The notes: a model not told the origin generated them from the letters alone. Shown: positions 48,137-58,702, counted from the stretch's first letter. The stretch is DNA of 64,000 nt from Sphingomonas sp. Leaf22 (GCF_001421715.1 NZ_LMKP01000002.1:1-64000), one strand, 5' to 3'. Translations and numbers: made by a program.

Positions 48137-51100
48137 TGCCAAAACGCACCGACATTTCGTCCATCCTCGTCATCGGCGCGGGGCCGATCGTCATCGGTCA
48201 GGCTTGCGAGTTCGATTACTCGGGCGTGCAGGCGATCAAGGCGTTGAAGGAGGAGGGCTATCGCATCGTCCTCGTCAACTCCAACCCCGCGACGATCATG
48301 ACCGATCCGGACCTGGCCGACGCGACCTATGTCGAGCCGATCACCCCGGCGGTCGTCGCCAAGATCATCGAGAAGGAGCGCCCCGATGCGGTGCTGCCGA
48401 CGATGGGCGGGCAGACCGCGCTGAACACTGCGCTGGCGCTGGCGAATGACGGGACGCTCGAAAAGTTCGGCGTGACCATGATCGGCGCCGATGCCGAGGC
48501 GATCGACAAGGCCGAGGACCGTCAGAAGTTCAAGGTCGCGATGGACAAGATCGGCCTCGAATCGGCGCGCAGCCATATCGCGCACAGCGAGGCGGAGGCG
48601 CTGGCGGGCCTCGAACATGTCGGGCTGCCGGCGATCATCCGCCCGTCCTTCACGCTGGGCGGGACCGGCGGCGGCGTCGCCTATAACCGTGACGAATTTC
48701 TGAAGATCGTTCGCGAAGGGCTGGACGCGTCGCCGACCACCGAGGTGCTGATCGAGGAATCGCTGCTCGGGTGGAAGGAATATGAGATGGAAGTCGTCCG
48801 CGACCGCGCGGACAATGCCATCATCGTGTGTTCGATCGAGAATATCGATCCGATGGGCGTCCACACCGGCGATTCGATTACCGTCGCCCCCGCGCTGACG
48901 CTGACAGACAAGGAATATCAGATCATGCGCAATGCATCGATCGCGGTACTCCGAGAAATCGGTGTCGAAACAGGCGGTTCGAACGTACAGTTCGCGGTCA
49001 ATCCGAAGGACGGCCGCCTGATCGTCATCGAGATGAACCCGCGCGTGTCGCGGTCGTCGGCACTGGCGTCGAAGGCGACCGGCTTCCCGATCGCAAAGGT
49101 CGCGGCGAAGCTGGCGGTCGGCTATACGCTCGACGAGATCACCAACGACATCACCGGCGCCACGCCGGCGTCGTTCGAACCGACGATCGACTATGTCGTC
49201 ACCAAGATTCCGCGCTTCGCCTTCGAAAAGTTCAAGGGGTCGCAGGCGGTGCTGTCGACCGCGATGAAGTCGGTCGGCGAGGTCATGGCGATCGGCCGTA
49301 ATATTCATGAGTCGATGCAGAAGGCACTGCGTGGTCTGGAAACCGGGCTGTCGGGCTTCAACACCGTCGAGCGCCTTGCCGGTGCGCCGCGTGCGGAAAT
49401 CGAGGCGGCGCTGGCCGTGGCGACCCCCGACCGGCTGCTGGTCGCGGCACAGGCGCTGCGCGAAGGCTTCAGCGTCGCCGAAGTCCACGCCATCGCGAAG
49501 TACGATCCGTGGTTCCTCGAACGCATTGCCGAAATCGTCGCGGCGGAAACCGAAGTCTGCACCAACGGCCTGCCGCAGGACGCCGCGGGGATGCGCCGGC
49601 TGAAGTCGATGGGATTCAGCGACAAGCGGCTGGCATGGCTGGCGCTGCAATCGGCCAATCTGCGCGGCATGGAGCGTGGCATCGCGCGTGGCTCGGGCCT
49701 GATCCACGAGGTCGTCAAGATGATGACTGGCGGCGTGACTGAGGAAGAAGTGCGCGCGCATCGCCACAAGCTGGGCGTGCGGCCGGTCTTCAAGCGGATC
49801 GATACTTGTGCGGCCGAGTTCGAGGCGAAGACGCCGTACATGTATTCGACCTACGAAGCGCCGACGTTCGGCGAGCCGGAGGATGAAAGCGCGCCGTCGG
49901 ACGCGCGGAAAATCGTCATCCTCGGCGGCGGTCCGAACCGGATCGGGCAGGGGATCGAGTTCGATTATTGCTGCTGCCATGCCTGCTTTGCGTTGAGCGA
50001 CGCCGGCTATGAAACCATCATGGTCAACTGCAATCCCGAAACGGTGTCGACCGATTACGACACGTCGGACCGGCTGTATTTCGAGCCGCTGACCGCCGAG
50101 GACGTGCTGGAAATCCTGCACGTCGAAGCGTCGCAGGGCGAACTGGTCGGGGTGATCGTGCAGTTTGGCGGGCAGACGCCGCTGAACCTCGCCCGCGCAC
50201 TCGAAGCGGCCGGTATCCCGATCCTCGGCACCACGCCGGACTCGATCGATCTGGCCGAGGATCGTGAGCGGTTCGCCGATCTGGTCACCTCGCTTGGCCT
50301 GCTCCAGCCGGCCAATGGTCTGGCGCGCAGCCGCGACGAAGCGGCGGTGATCGCCGAGCGGATCGGCTATCCGGTGCTGATGCGGCCGAGCTATGTGCTG
50401 GGCGGGCGCGCAATGGAGATAGTCGATTCGCTGGGGCAGCTCGACGATTATATCCAGACGGCGGTGCAGGTGTCGGGCGATTCGCCGGTGCTGATCGACC
50501 AGTATCTGCGCGACGCGATCGAGGTGGATGTCGATGCGATCGCCGATGGCGACGATGTCGTCGTCGCGGGCGTGTTGCAGCATATCGAGGAAGCGGGCGT
50601 CCATTCGGGCGACAGCGCGTGTTCGATGCCGCCTTATTCGCTGACCGCCGACGTCATCGCCGAGATCGAGCGGCAGACGGTGGCGCTGGCCAAGGCACTG
50701 AACGTCAAGGGGCTGATGAACATCCAGTTCGCGGTCAAGGACGGCAAGGTCTATCTGATCGAGGTCAATCCGCGCGCCAGCCGCACGGTGCCGTTCGTCG
50801 CCAAGGCGATCGGCACGCCGGTCGCCAAGATCGCGGCGCGGGTGATGGCGGGCGAGAAGCTGGCCGACCTGCCGATGATCGACCGCCACATAGACCATGT
50901 CGCGGTCAAGGAAGCGGTGTTCCCATGGGGCCGCTTCCCCGGTGTCGATCCGGTGCTGTCACCGGAAATGAAGTCGACCGGCGAAGTCATGGGAATCGAT
51001 AGCGATTTCGCGACCGCGTTTGCCAAGGCACAGATGGGCGCGAGCATCGTCCTGCCGACCGGTGGCACGGTGTTCGTCTCGGTCAAGTCGGGCGACAAGC

Positions 51101-51456
51101 CGGTGATCCTGCCCGGCGTGCAGTTGCTGGTCGAGATGGGGTTCAGGATCGTCGCGACCGCCGGCACCGCCGATTATCTGGCCGAACATGGCGTGCCGGT
51201 CGAACGCGTGAACAAGGTGGCGCAGGGCCGTCCGCATATCGTCGACAAGATTTTCGACGGTGCGATCGCGATGATCTTCAACACGACCGAAGGCTGGCAG
51301 TCGCTGAAGGACTCCGAATCGATCCGCGCGTCGGCGCAGTCGCAGAAGGTCCCGTATTTCACGACCGCCCCGGCCAGCGTGGCGGTGGCACAGGCCATTC
51401 AGGCACTGGCCGCCCGCTCCCTTGAAGTGCGGCCGTTGCAGTCCTATTATTCTTGA
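48136..51456 (+). CDS. carB: carbamoyl-phosphate synthase large subunit
   Basis: Makes carbamoyl phosphate from bicarbonate, ammonia and two ATP. 1106 residues. Two homologous ATP-grasp halves are visible: the first begins [20 protein letters not shown], the second [19 protein letters not shown]. Ligand motifs such as [18 protein letters not shown] and [16 protein letters not shown] follow, and the C-terminal allosteric domain contains [20 protein letters not shown]. The start ATG at 48136 gives [11 protein letters not shown]. Confidence 0.98.
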   Translation: MPKRTDISSILVIGAGPIVIGQACEFDYSGVQAIKALKEEGYRIVLVNSNPATIMTDPDLADATYVEPITPAVVAKIIEKERPDAVLPTMGGQTALNTALALANDGTLEKFGVTMIGADAEAIDKAEDRQKFKVAMDKIGLESARSHIAHSEAEALAGLEHVGLPAIIRPSFTLGGTGGGVAYNRDEFLKIVREGLDASPTTEVLIEESLLGWKEYEMEVVRDRADNAIIVCSIENIDPMGVHTGDSITVAPALTLTDKEYQIMRNASIAVLREIGVETGGSNVQFAVNPKDGRLIVIEMNPRVSRSSALASKATGFPIAKVAAKLAVGYTLDEITNDITGATPASFEPTIDYVVTKIPRFAFEKFKGSQAVLSTAMKSVGEVMAIGRNIHESMQKALRGLETGLSGFNTVERLAGAPRAEIEAALAVATPDRLLVAAQALREGFSVAEVHAIAKYDPWFLERIAEIVAAETEVCTNGLPQDAAGMRRLKSMGFSDKRLAWLALQSANLRGMERGIARGSGLIHEVVKMMTGGVTEEEVRAHRHKLGVRPVFKRIDTCAAEFEAKTPYMYSTYEAPTFGEPEDESAPSDARKIVILGGGPNRIGQGIEFDYCCCHACFALSDAGYETIMVNCNPETVSTDYDTSDRLYFEPLTAEDVLEILHVEASQGELVGVIVQFGGQTPLNLARALEAAGIPILGTTPDSIDLAEDRERFADLVTSLGLLQPANGLARSRDEAAVIAERIGYPVLMRPSYVLGGRAMEIVDSLGQLDDYIQTAVQVSGDSPVLIDQYLRDAIEVDVDAIADGDDVVVAGVLQHIEEAGVHSGDSACSMPPYSLTADVIAEIERQTVALAKALNVKGLMNIQFAVKDGKVYLIEVNPRASRTVPFVAKAIGTPVAKIAARVMAGEKLADLPMIDRHIDHVAVKEAVFPWGRFPGVDPVLSPEMKSTGEVMGIDSDFATAFAKAQMGASIVLPTGGTVFVSVKSGDKPVILPGVQLLVEMGFRIVATAGTADYLAEHGVPVERVNKVAQGRPHIVDKIFDGAIAMIFNTTEGWQSLKDSESIRASAQSQKVPYFTTAPASVAVAQAIQALAARSLEVRPLQSYYS

Positions 51457-51553
51457 TCGCACAACTGATCCCCATCAACGAATAGTTGCGCACGGACGGG
51501 CAGGGAGGCCCGGCCGTGTGAGGGGGCTACTTACGAAAAGGGACGCGCGCGCG

Positions 51554-52030
51554 ATGGCGACGGTCGAAAAGATGCCGATGTTGCAAGAGGGCTATGATCG
51601 CCTGACGGTGCATCTCAAGCAACTGAAGGTCGAACGGCCACAGATCATCGACGCGATCGAGGAAGCGCGCGCGCATGGCGATCTGTCGGAAAACGCCGAA
51701 TATCATGCTGCGAAGGAACGGCAGGGCCAGATCGAGGCGTCGATCGCCGATATCGAGGACAAGCTGTCCCGCGCACAGGTGATCGATCCGAAAGAGCTGT
51801 CGGGCGACAAGGTCGTGTTCGGCGCGACCGTCACCCTGCTCGACGAGGATGACAAGGCGGTCACCTACCAGATCGTCGGCCAGACCGAGGCCGATGCCAA
51901 GTCGGGCCGCATTTCGTACAATTCGCCGATGGGCCGCGCGCTGATCGGGCGCAAGATCGATGACGATGTCGAGGTGACCGTGCCGTCGGGCGACCGGTAT
52001 TACCAGATCTCGAAGATCGAGTTCATCTAA
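51554..52030 (+). CDS. greA: transcription elongation factor GreA
   Basis: Rescues backtracked RNA polymerase by stimulating transcript cleavage. 158 residues: an N-terminal coiled coil whose tip carries the acidic [14 protein letters not shown] motif, and the C-terminal FKBP-like domain ending [19 protein letters not shown]. The ATG at 51554 is preferred; an in-frame upstream extension overlaps carB. The carB-greA order is common in alphaproteobacteria. A leader of about 97 bases contains a CGGGC/GCCCG hairpin. Confidence 0.96.
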   Translation: MATVEKMPMLQEGYDRLTVHLKQLKVERPQIIDAIEEARAHGDLSENAEYHAAKERQGQIEASIADIEDKLSRAQVIDPKELSGDKVVFGATVTLLDEDDKAVTYQIVGQTEADAKSGRISYNSPMGRALIGRKIDDDVEVTVPSGDRYYQISKIEFI

Positions 52031-52036
52031 ACGCCC

Positions 52037-52696
52037 ATGTTCGAACGGCGTCCTTCCCCGTCGATCGTGGTGATCGGCGGGTTGATCGTGTGCGTCAGCG
52101 CGTGGCTGATCCTGACCGGTGGCGTATGGAGCGCGGCGATCGCGGCGGGCTTCGTGCCGTTGCGGATGACCAGCAATGTCGCATCGATCGAGGGGTTTGC
52201 GCCGTTCGTGCCGGTATGGCTGACCCCGATTACCGCCGCATTCATCCATGACGGGTGGTTGCATCTCGGCTTCAATCTGCTGACCCTCGCCATCGTCGGC
52301 ACCCCGACGCAGCGCGCGGTCGGATTGCGCGGAGTATTGGTACTGTTGCTGGTCGGCGCCTATGCGTCGGTGGCGGCGCAGTGGCTGGCCGGACCGACTT
52401 CGCCCGCGCCGATGATCGGGGCGAGTGGGGCGATCTCGGCGCTGATCGGGGCCTATGCGCTGCTGTTCGGCGGCGGCAAGGCGAAGGCGATCGGACCGGT
52501 GCCGGCGCATGTCGTCCATGCGATATGGCTGGGGGTCAGCTGGACGCTGCTGAATCTGGCGATCGGCTGGGCGAGTGCGGGCAGCGGCATGCCGGTCGCG
52601 GGGGCGGCACATGCCGGCGGGTTCATTGCCGGAATGGTGTTGCTGCGGCCCTTGTTGCGGTGGCGCTGGGGGGTGCGGGTGGCTCGGGCCGACTGA
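52037..52696 (+). CDS. rhomboid family intramembrane serine protease
   Basis: A 219-residue six-helix membrane protease. The oxyanion-hole histidine and asparagine are in HDGWLHLGFN (H76, N80), the catalytic serine is S130 in GASGAIS, and the histidine is H192 in GAAHAGGF. All active-site residues are in place, so it should cut membrane segments of partner proteins; the substrate is unknown. It begins six bases after greA and is probably co-transcribed. Confidence 0.9.
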   Translation: MFERRPSPSIVVIGGLIVCVSAWLILTGGVWSAAIAAGFVPLRMTSNVASIEGFAPFVPVWLTPITAAFIHDGWLHLGFNLLTLAIVGTPTQRAVGLRGVLVLLLVGAYASVAAQWLAGPTSPAPMIGASGAISALIGAYALLFGGGKAKAIGPVPAHVVHAIWLGVSWTLLNLAIGWASAGSGMPVAGAAHAGGFIAGMVLLRPLLRWRWGVRVARAD

Positions 52697-52746
52697 TCCG
52701 CGGCACCGTTCCCTGTCCACACCTCCCCATTTGCTTCGAGCGGAGG

Positions 52747-52845
52747 TTCGAGCCTGTCGAGAACGGTAGTCGAGAAGGCAGTGCCCCAAACGACCAAGTT
52801 CTCGACGGACGCTTCTCGACAGGCTCGAAGCTGCTCGAACCGAAC
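52747..52845. repeat. intergenic palindromic repeat, copy 2
   Basis: Perfect 17-base arms TTCGAGCCTGTCGAGAA (52747-52763) and its reverse complement at 52813-52829, followed by GCTGCTCGAACCGAAC. Start, centre (TTCTCGACGGACGC) and end match the shorter copy at 6598-6667. It lies between the convergent rhomboid and DUF4170 genes and could terminate both. Confidence 0.8.
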
Positions 52846-52877
52846 GGGGTACAGGGAGCCGTTCGGGATCGGGGGCC

Positions 52878-53099
52878 TTATGCCGCCGGCAGTTCCGGTT
52901 CGAGCAGGCGGTGGAGATGGACCACCACATACTTCATCTCGGCATCGTCGACGGTCCGCTGTGCAGCGGCGCGCCATGCCTTTTCGGCGCTGGCATAGTC
53001 GCCGAAGATGCCGACGACGTCGATCGCCTTCAGGTCGGCGAAATCGAGCGTGCGCGGATCGGCGACGCGGCCGCCGAAGACGAGGTGGAGTTTGCTCAT
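52878..53099 (-). CDS. DUF4170 family protein
   Basis: A 73-residue protein that closely follows the DUF4170 pattern: MSKLHLVFGGRVADPRTLDF, a central VVGIFGDYASAEKAWRAAAQ and the end MKYVVVHLHRLLEPE. Alphaproteobacteria keep this small fold of unknown function, often near inositol monophosphatase or cell-envelope genes. The ATG at 53099 is preferred over an extended frame upstream. A strong terminator for the next operon lies directly upstream, so it has its own promoter. Confidence 0.85.
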   Translation of the reverse strand: MSKLHLVFGGRVADPRTLDFADLKAIDVVGIFGDYASAEKAWRAAAQRTVDDAEMKYVVVHLHRLLEPELPAA

Positions 53100-53116
53100 G
53101 ATCGCTCCCGCAGTGC

Positions 53117-53156
53117 AAAAAAAAGATACGCCCCGTCGCATAGCGGACGGAGCGTA
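53117..53156 (-). terminator. rho-independent terminator of the yqjD-like cluster
   Basis: On the minus strand an 11-pair stem with one mismatch (53127-53137 with 53146-53156) and an eight-base loop is followed by a run of eight T (A run at 53117-53124 on the plus strand). It is the only hairpin in the window with a textbook T-tract, 36 bases beyond the stop of the repeat protein gene. Confidence 0.92.
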
Positions 53157-53191
53157 CCCTTCAACCCATAAACTCGGATTCGTGGCGGAGG

Positions 53192-53671
53192 TCAGCCCTT
53201 GACGGCAGCCTTGCCGCTGTCCTTGGCCGCCTGCACCACCGTGCCGAAGGCGGCGCGGATCTGTTCCTTGGCACCGTCCTTGCTCGGCAGCGCGGCGGTC
53301 AGCTGCTCCTTGCCGACGTCGCGTGCCGTCGCGGCAGCGGCGGTGGCGGCTGCGGCCAGCTTCTTGCCGAGCGGGGCGAGCGTCTTCGTTTCCTGCGCGG
53401 TGCGCGGCAGCAAGGCACCGACGACGGCACCGAGCGCAAGGCCGCCGGCGAGGACCGCGAGCGGATTGGTCTCGATCGTGTCCGATGCGCGCTTGGCGGC
53501 CTCGTGCGCCGCTTCCGACGCACGCTGGGCGGCTTCGTGTGCGGCGTCCGACGCACGCTTGGCGGCGTCGTGGGCGGCGTCGCTGGTCGCGTGGGCGGCG
53601 GTCGACGCCTTTTCCTTCAGCGTGTCGATGGTGCCCGCGGTTTCGTGCGGGACGGTCTTGAGTTCGCTCAT
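53192..53671 (-). CDS. LEA/apolipophorin-like helical repeat protein
   Basis: A 159-residue protein. Residues about 25-65 hold tandem 11-residue repeats of the form SDAAHDAAKRA, SDAAHEAAQRA, SEAAHEAAKRA, which give long amphipathic helices like those of late-embryogenesis-abundant and membrane-associated stress proteins. A glycine-zipper-like hydrophobic segment (AVLAGGLALGAVVGALLP) follows, then a second helical region. The plan resembles YqjD/ElaB proteins that attach to the inner membrane. It is the last gene of a four-gene set ending in a strong terminator. Confidence 0.72.
   Translation of the reverse strand: MSELKTVPHETAGTIDTLKEKASTAAHATSDAAHDAAKRASDAAHEAAQRASEAAHEAAKRASDTIETNPLAVLAGGLALGAVVGALLPRTAQETKTLAPLGKKLAAAATAAAATARDVGKEQLTAALPSKDGAKEQIRAAFGTVVQAAKDSGKAAVKG
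53481..53579. repeat. three tandem 33-bp coding repeats
   Basis: Units at 53481-53513, 53514-53546 and 53547-53579 match at most positions (TCCGACGCACGCTTGGCGGC...). They encode the 11-residue SDAAHxAAxRA repeats of the gene on the minus strand. Near-identity at silent positions suggests recent duplication or slippage. Confidence 0.85.
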
Positions 53672-53675
53672 GATG

Positions 53676-53981
53676 TCATTCCTTGTTCGGGACGGGCGGG
53701 GGCGGGGCGATGGGGGGCGGGGGTGGCGCCTTGCGGAACAGCCGGGCGATGCGCTTGCGGGCGAGCAGGGCGACGACGCCGGTCGCGATGCCGGCGGCGA
53801 CACCCGGCCGTTCCATCACGATCGCGACGCCGTCCTCCGCCTTGTCGCGCAGGTCGTCGGCGACGCCCGAGGCGATGGTCGACGGCGACAGGCGATGCTT
53901 TGCTTCGGCAACGCTGGCCTGCAACCGGGCACGCTTTATCAGCGCATCGGCACGGGCGGCGGCGAGGGTCGGCGGGATCAT
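53676..53981 (-). CDS. small membrane-associated protein with a proline tail
   Basis: A 101-residue protein: a basic N-terminal helix (ADALIKRARLQASVAEAKHRL), a central segment, one short hydrophobic stretch (GVAAGIATGVVALLARKRIA) and a tail of prolines (PPPPPIAPPPPVPNKE). The size, position and mix of basic helix plus short membrane segment recall YqjK. No domain is certain. Its start overlaps the stop of the PF07332-like gene by one base. Confidence 0.6.
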   Translation of the reverse strand: MIPPTLAAARADALIKRARLQASVAEAKHRLSPSTIASGVADDLRDKAEDGVAIVMERPGVAAGIATGVVALLARKRIARLFRKAPPPPPIAPPPPVPNKE

Positions 53982-54313
53982 CAGCTGTCTCCCAACGGTG
54001 CGACGACGCGCTTGAAGCTCGACAACGCAACCTTGGCGAGGATCGCGGCGACGACCAGCGCCACGACGACGACCAGCAATGTAGCCCAGCCCGGCCCCAT
54101 GATCGGCCGCAGCGACAGGATTGCACCGATCAGCAGGGCGGTAACCGCCGACAAGGCGATGACCACCGCGCCGGCCGCGAGGCCGATGGCGATGCCGGCC
54201 TGCGACCCGCGCGTGCTGGCCACCATCTTCCACAGCGTCACCTCGGCCTTGGCATAGGCCTTTGCGTCCTCGACGACCCGGCCGACAACCGTTCCCAGCC
54301 CCTCGTCCCCCAT
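53981..54313 (-). CDS. phage-holin-like (YqjE/PF07332-type) membrane protein
   Basis: A 110-residue protein with an N-terminal amphipathic helix (VVGRVVEDAKAYAKAEVTLWKM) and two membrane helices (IAIGLAAGAVVIALSAVTALLIG and GWATLLVVVVALVVAAILA). This is the pattern of the PF07332 'phage holin family' proteins, among them E. coli YqjE; they are chromosomal and not phage lysis genes. Function is unknown, associated with envelope stress. Eight bases separate it from the YqjD-like gene upstream. Confidence 0.75.
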   Translation of the reverse strand: MGDEGLGTVVGRVVEDAKAYAKAEVTLWKMVASTRGSQAGIAIGLAAGAVVIALSAVTALLIGAILSLRPIMGPGWATLLVVVVALVVAAILAKVALSSFKRVVAPLGDS

Positions 54314-54321
54314 GATCGGGA

Positions 54322-54858
54322 TCAGCCCTTTACCACGGGGAGGGTGTCGGCATCGGTGCCGGCCTTCACGATGCGCGCCAGCAGGAAGCCGAGGGCTGCA
54401 GCGGTGCCGATGGCGACGGCCGGACTCTTGCGGACGAAATCGCTGGCGTCGGCGATCAGATCGTCGACTTCCTTGCCGCGCAGATTGTCCGAGAAGCCCG
54501 AAATCGCCTTGGCGGCCGAGCGAGCATATTGGCCATATTGCTCGCCCAGCTTCTCATCGACGGTGCCGGCGGCATCTTCCATCAACTTCGAGAATTCGTC
54601 GAGCGCCCCGGTCGCGCGTGCCTTGCCTTCATCGGCGAGGCCGCGTGCCTTTTCGGTCGCCTTGGCCGACAGCTTCGATGCCTCGTCCTTCAGCGTCTGG
54701 GTGGTGCTGCCGGTCGCGCTCGCTTCCGAATCGAACGACGTCGTGGCGGCCGGGGAGAACTCGACGGTGCCGCCGGTGGTCGGGTTGATATCGGCGTTGA
54801 AGTCGACAGCGGTATCGCTGGTGGCCGGCGAACTGCCGGGCCGATTGAAGTCGGTCAT
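54322..54858 (-). CDS. YqjD/ElaB-like inner-membrane stress protein
   Basis: A 178-residue protein. The first 50 residues are polar and Thr/Ser-rich, followed by helices KLSAKATEKARGLADEGKARA and FSKLMEDAAGTVDEKL. The C-terminal GFSDNLRGKEVDDLIADAS and VRKSPAVAIGTAAALGFLLARI match the DUF883/ElaB-YqjD pattern, proteins that tether to the inner membrane by a C-terminal segment and, in E. coli, also bind ribosomes in stationary phase. The ATG at 54858 heads the cluster. It is divergent from eno across a 145-base gap. Confidence 0.75.
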   Translation of the reverse strand: MTDFNRPGSSPATSDTAVDFNADINPTTGGTVEFSPAATTSFDSEASATGSTTQTLKDEASKLSAKATEKARGLADEGKARATGALDEFSKLMEDAAGTVDEKLGEQYGQYARSAAKAISGFSDNLRGKEVDDLIADASDFVRKSPAVAIGTAAALGFLLARIVKAGTDADTLPVVKG

Positions 54859-54955
54859 AACGAATCCTTTCTTCGTTTCGGTAGGAAAACCATGTCGCAC
54901 AGGTCGGGTTCCGTGCGGCACGCAAGGATTTGCGAGCGGCGGGCCGAATGGATAG

Positions 54956-56278
<1,323 letters not shown>

Positions 56279-56299
56279 GCTAATCGTCGGTCGGGGAAG

Positions 56300-56330
56300 G
56301 GAGCGTCGGTGCGAGCCGGCGCTCCTTGTC
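56300..56330 (+). terminator. terminator of eno
   Basis: A ten-pair stem GGAGCGTCGG / CCGGCGCTCC (one G-T pair) with a TGCGAG loop, followed by TTGTCGTTT. Together with its left flank it is nearly repeated at 57331-57360. Confidence 0.75.
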
Positions 56331-56406
56331 GTTTATCGCTTGTGTCGTTCTATCGGATTAGTCGAACAGGACTTGTCGCCAATGTGCCTGCGAATACCAT
56401 CGGGCC

Positions 56407-57309
56407 ATGCGCACTATTCGATTCGCCTTGGCGGCCTCCGTGCTGGCTTTTTCCGCTCCGGCGTTAGCCGGCGAGCAATGTTCGCTTCCTAAAGGGTGGC
56501 AGCAGGTCCTCCAGCGTAATCCACGCTACGTGGTCTTCGGTGAAATTCACGGATCAAGGGAGTCTCCGGCCTTTGTCGGCAATTTCGCTTGTGCGCTGGC
56601 GAAGCGAGGCGAGCGAGTGCTAGTTGCGGTCGAACTGAGCGCGAGAGCAGATGCTGCTTTCCAGGCGGCTTGGCGTCTGCCTCCGGCGCAGTTTCCCGGC
56701 GAGCTGATGAGGCAGGGCTGGGTCGATGAGACGGATGGTCGGGGCAGCGAAGCGATGCGCGACTTGCTCATCCGCTTGCACGCGGCCGAAAGCGACGGGA
56801 TGCCGATCGCGATCGTCGCGTTCAACGGTGATCGAGACGATGCCCAACGCGCGAAGTTTGCACACCTCCCGGGTCAGGAGCCGCACGAGGCAGCGCAGGC
56901 AGAGAATGTTCGCGCCGCGGTTGCCGCCGGACGCTATGATCGTGTTTTAGTGCTGACGGGGAACGTTCACGCCCAAAAGATGCCGATCGAGCGGCGGGGG
57001 ATCGTCTTCCGACCGATGGCGGTGCATCTTGCTCCAGCGGCGCAGGTCGTGTCGCTCAATATGGTCACGGCGGGAGGTTCAAGCTGGAATTGTCAGATGC
57101 GTGCCGGTTACAAGCCGGTGCCGGGTCAGCCGGTCGGTTCAGACGCGATCGAATGCGCTGCGCATCCGTTGCGTGCTGACGCCGCGCTTGACCTTCCGCA
57201 GTTCGTCTCCCTGCGACCGTTGCCTGGGGAGGCAGCTACGCCGAGCTATGACGGTGTTTTCTGGTTGGGCCCGGTCAACGCCTCACCGCCCGCACTTCCC
57301 GAGCGTTGA
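56407..57309 (+). CDS. secreted ChaN-like/EreA-fold protein
   Basis: A 300-residue exported protein with a signal peptide (about 1-21, ending APALAG). The body matches the ChaN/Tiki/erythromycin-esterase-like superfamily: YVVFGEIHGSRESPAFV at the N-terminal side, VLVAVELSARADAAF, and LVLTGNVHAQKMP. These supply the conserved Glu-His and His-His positions that bind haem or metal or act catalytically. Members include haem-iron-uptake lipoproteins and proteases; no lipobox is seen here. The gene has lower GC at third positions and lies between two near-identical terminators, which suggests insertion after eno. Confidence 0.75.
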   Translation: MRTIRFALAASVLAFSAPALAGEQCSLPKGWQQVLQRNPRYVVFGEIHGSRESPAFVGNFACALAKRGERVLVAVELSARADAAFQAAWRLPPAQFPGELMRQGWVDETDGRGSEAMRDLLIRLHAAESDGMPIAIVAFNGDRDDAQRAKFAHLPGQEPHEAAQAENVRAAVAAGRYDRVLVLTGNVHAQKMPIERRGIVFRPMAVHLAPAAQVVSLNMVTAGGSSWNCQMRAGYKPVPGQPVGSDAIECAAHPLRADAALDLPQFVSLRPLPGEAATPSYDGVFWLGPVNASPPALPER

Positions 57310-57330
57310 GCCGATCGTCGGTTGGCAAAG

Positions 57331-57360
57331 GGAGCGTTGGTTCAAGCCGGCGCTCCTTTT
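57331..57360 (+). terminator. terminator of the ChaN-like gene, a duplicate of the eno terminator
   Basis: A ten-pair stem GGAGCGTTGG / CCGGCGCTCC (with G-T pairs) and TTCAAG loop, followed by TTTT. With its left flank (57303-57330) it matches 56273-56299 closely, including TGAG-CGATCGTCGGT. Confidence 0.85.
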
Positions 57361-57418
57361 GCGTAAGCCGGCATCGGCGCGTCGTGATCCGGGCCTCCGA
57401 TGGCCCTTTGATATCGGA

Positions 57419-57757
57419 TCAGCGCTGCTTTTTCACGATGGTCGCGGTGAAGTCGGGGTCCTTGTTCGCCACCCAGTCGACGAATTTGCGGACATTCGGG
57501 TTCGCGAGCAGCGTGTCGACGTCCATCCCGGCGCGTTGCAGTTCGGAATTGGTGAAATTGGCCATCAACGTCTGCTGACAGATCGAATGCATCGGCACGA
57601 CGTCGCGGCCGCCCCGGCTTTTGGGGACGGGATGATGCCAGACGATCGTCTTGCCGGTGGGCCGGCCGCACAGCCAGCAGATGACGGCGGGGGCCGGCGC
57701 GTCGTCGCCGTCATCCGTCTGCGGATAGGGATCGTGCCGGTTGTTCTTGCGGGCCAT
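57419..57757 (-). CDS. HNH endonuclease domain protein
   Basis: A 112-residue protein with the ICWLCGRPTGK zinc pair (C27, C30), the catalytic HHPVPKSRGGRD motif (H41, H42) and MHSICQQTL (H57, C60). This is a compact HNH nuclease of the type found in free-standing bacterial genes. Its role (repair, defence or other) cannot be inferred, and no phage or restriction genes lie near it. It is on the opposite strand to, and just after, the ChaN-like gene. Confidence 0.85.
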   Translation of the reverse strand: MARKNNRHDPYPQTDDGDDAPAPAVICWLCGRPTGKTIVWHHPVPKSRGGRDVVPMHSICQQTLMANFTNSELQRAGMDVDTLLANPNVRKFVDWVANKDPDFTATIVKKQR

Positions 57758-57805
57758 GTCGTTGCCAATCCACCTAATCTTCGGTCGTCGTCGACGACGT
57801 GCTTC

Positions 57806-58171
57806 TCAATCCTGATAGCGTAACAGGTTCGCGAACCCTTCGTTCGCCTTGGTCATTTTCGCGATTTTCCGCAGTTGCGCCCGGACGCCCCGGTCGAATC
57901 GCTGGTCGTCGTAGATGCCGGTGATCCGGTATTCGTCCTGCGCCAGCAACGCCTTTACCCGGCCGGCCAAGGCGGCCTGATCGGTCGTGCAATCGGTGGC
58001 GAGCAACGCGCGGCTGACCCATTCCTCCGCTGCGGCCTTGTCATATTCGCCCTGCGCCTCGTAGCCGCGCCGGTCCGCTGCTGCCTGTTCCAGCTTGGCT
58101 GCGGACAGACGGCTTTCCAGCCAGAGGCGGACCCGGCTTGTGTCCCATGCGGTGGCGGTTGCGTTGCTCAT
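57806..58171 (-). CDS. unrecognised soluble protein
   Basis: A 121-residue helical protein starting MSNATATAWDTSRVRLWLES, with LEQAAADRRGYEAQGEYDKAAAEEW and a basic C-terminal part (DRGVRAQLRKIAKMTKANE). No motif is identified, no signal peptide or membrane segment. It is upstream of the HNH gene on the same strand, separated by 48 bases, so the two may be co-expressed. The ATG at 58171 is preferred over a longer in-frame extension. Confidence 0.6.
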   Translation of the reverse strand: MSNATATAWDTSRVRLWLESRLSAAKLEQAAADRRGYEAQGEYDKAAAEEWVSRALLATDCTTDQAALAGRVKALLAQDEYRITGIYDDQRFDRGVRAQLRKIAKMTKANEGFANLLRYQD

Positions 58172-58271
58172 CCGTCTTCCTTCAAACGGGACGCGTTCGC
58201 TGCCCCCGGATATGGCCTGTATCGGCAATGCTGGGCGGATGCACCCGCCATGACCGGTGCCCGCGCGCCGA

Positions 58272-58640
58272 TCAGAACAGCCGCCCGCCGTCCGGTACCT
58301 GCCGGTCCGGCGCGAACAGCACGACCGCGCCGGCTTCGTCGGGAAAGCCCAGCGTCAGCACCTCGGACACGAACTTGCCGATCTGACGCGGCGGGAAATT
58401 GACCACTGCCGCGACTTGTCGTCCGATCAGTCCGTCGCAGTCATACTGCTCGGTGATCTGCGCGCTCGATCGCTTGCGGCCGAGCACCGGGCCGAAATCG
58501 ATGACGAGCTTGATCGCGGGCTTGCGCGCTTGCGGATAGGATTCGGCGGCGACGATCGTGCCGACACGGATATCGACCTTCAGGAACGTATCGAAGTCGG
58601 TCGGGTCGGTCAGGGTCGCTGGATCGTGCAGCAGGTGCAT
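58272..58640 (-). CDS. tRNA-binding (CsaA-like) protein
   Basis: A 122-residue single-domain OB-fold tRNA-binding protein, like B. subtilis CsaA, homologous to the C-terminal domain of MetRS. The strands FLKVDIRVGTIVAAESYP, RKPAIKLVIDFGPVLGRKRSSAQIT and VAAVVNFPPRQIGKFVSEVLTLGF are diagnostic. Csa-type proteins bind tRNA and act in export or quality control in some bacteria. It diverges from the FtsB-like gene across a 62-base gap. Confidence 0.9.
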   Translation of the reverse strand: MHLLHDPATLTDPTDFDTFLKVDIRVGTIVAAESYPQARKPAIKLVIDFGPVLGRKRSSAQITEQYDCDGLIGRQVAAVVNFPPRQIGKFVSEVLTLGFPDEAGAVVLFAPDRQVPDGGRLF

Positions 58641-58702
58641 ATCGGCTCCTTGCCACCGGTTGGTGGCTTGCGTGGGCGCAGGCTATAACCGACATACGCG
58701 CC

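Noticed and set aside
48124..50898. A 924-residue open frame antisense to carB
   Set aside because: Low-complexity Arg/Asp/His product opposite carB codons, no domains, no ribosome site.
53481..53579. Regular 33-base repeats as a possible CRISPR array
   Set aside because: The units abut with no spacers and encode an in-frame peptide repeat.
53981..54313. Prophage lysis module suggested by the holin-like protein
   Set aside because: PF07332-type proteins are chromosomal YqjE relatives; no other phage genes are nearby.
57419..57757. HNH nuclease as part of a defence island or restriction system
   Set aside because: Neighbours are a small unknown protein and housekeeping genes; no methylase, helicase or phage markers are present.
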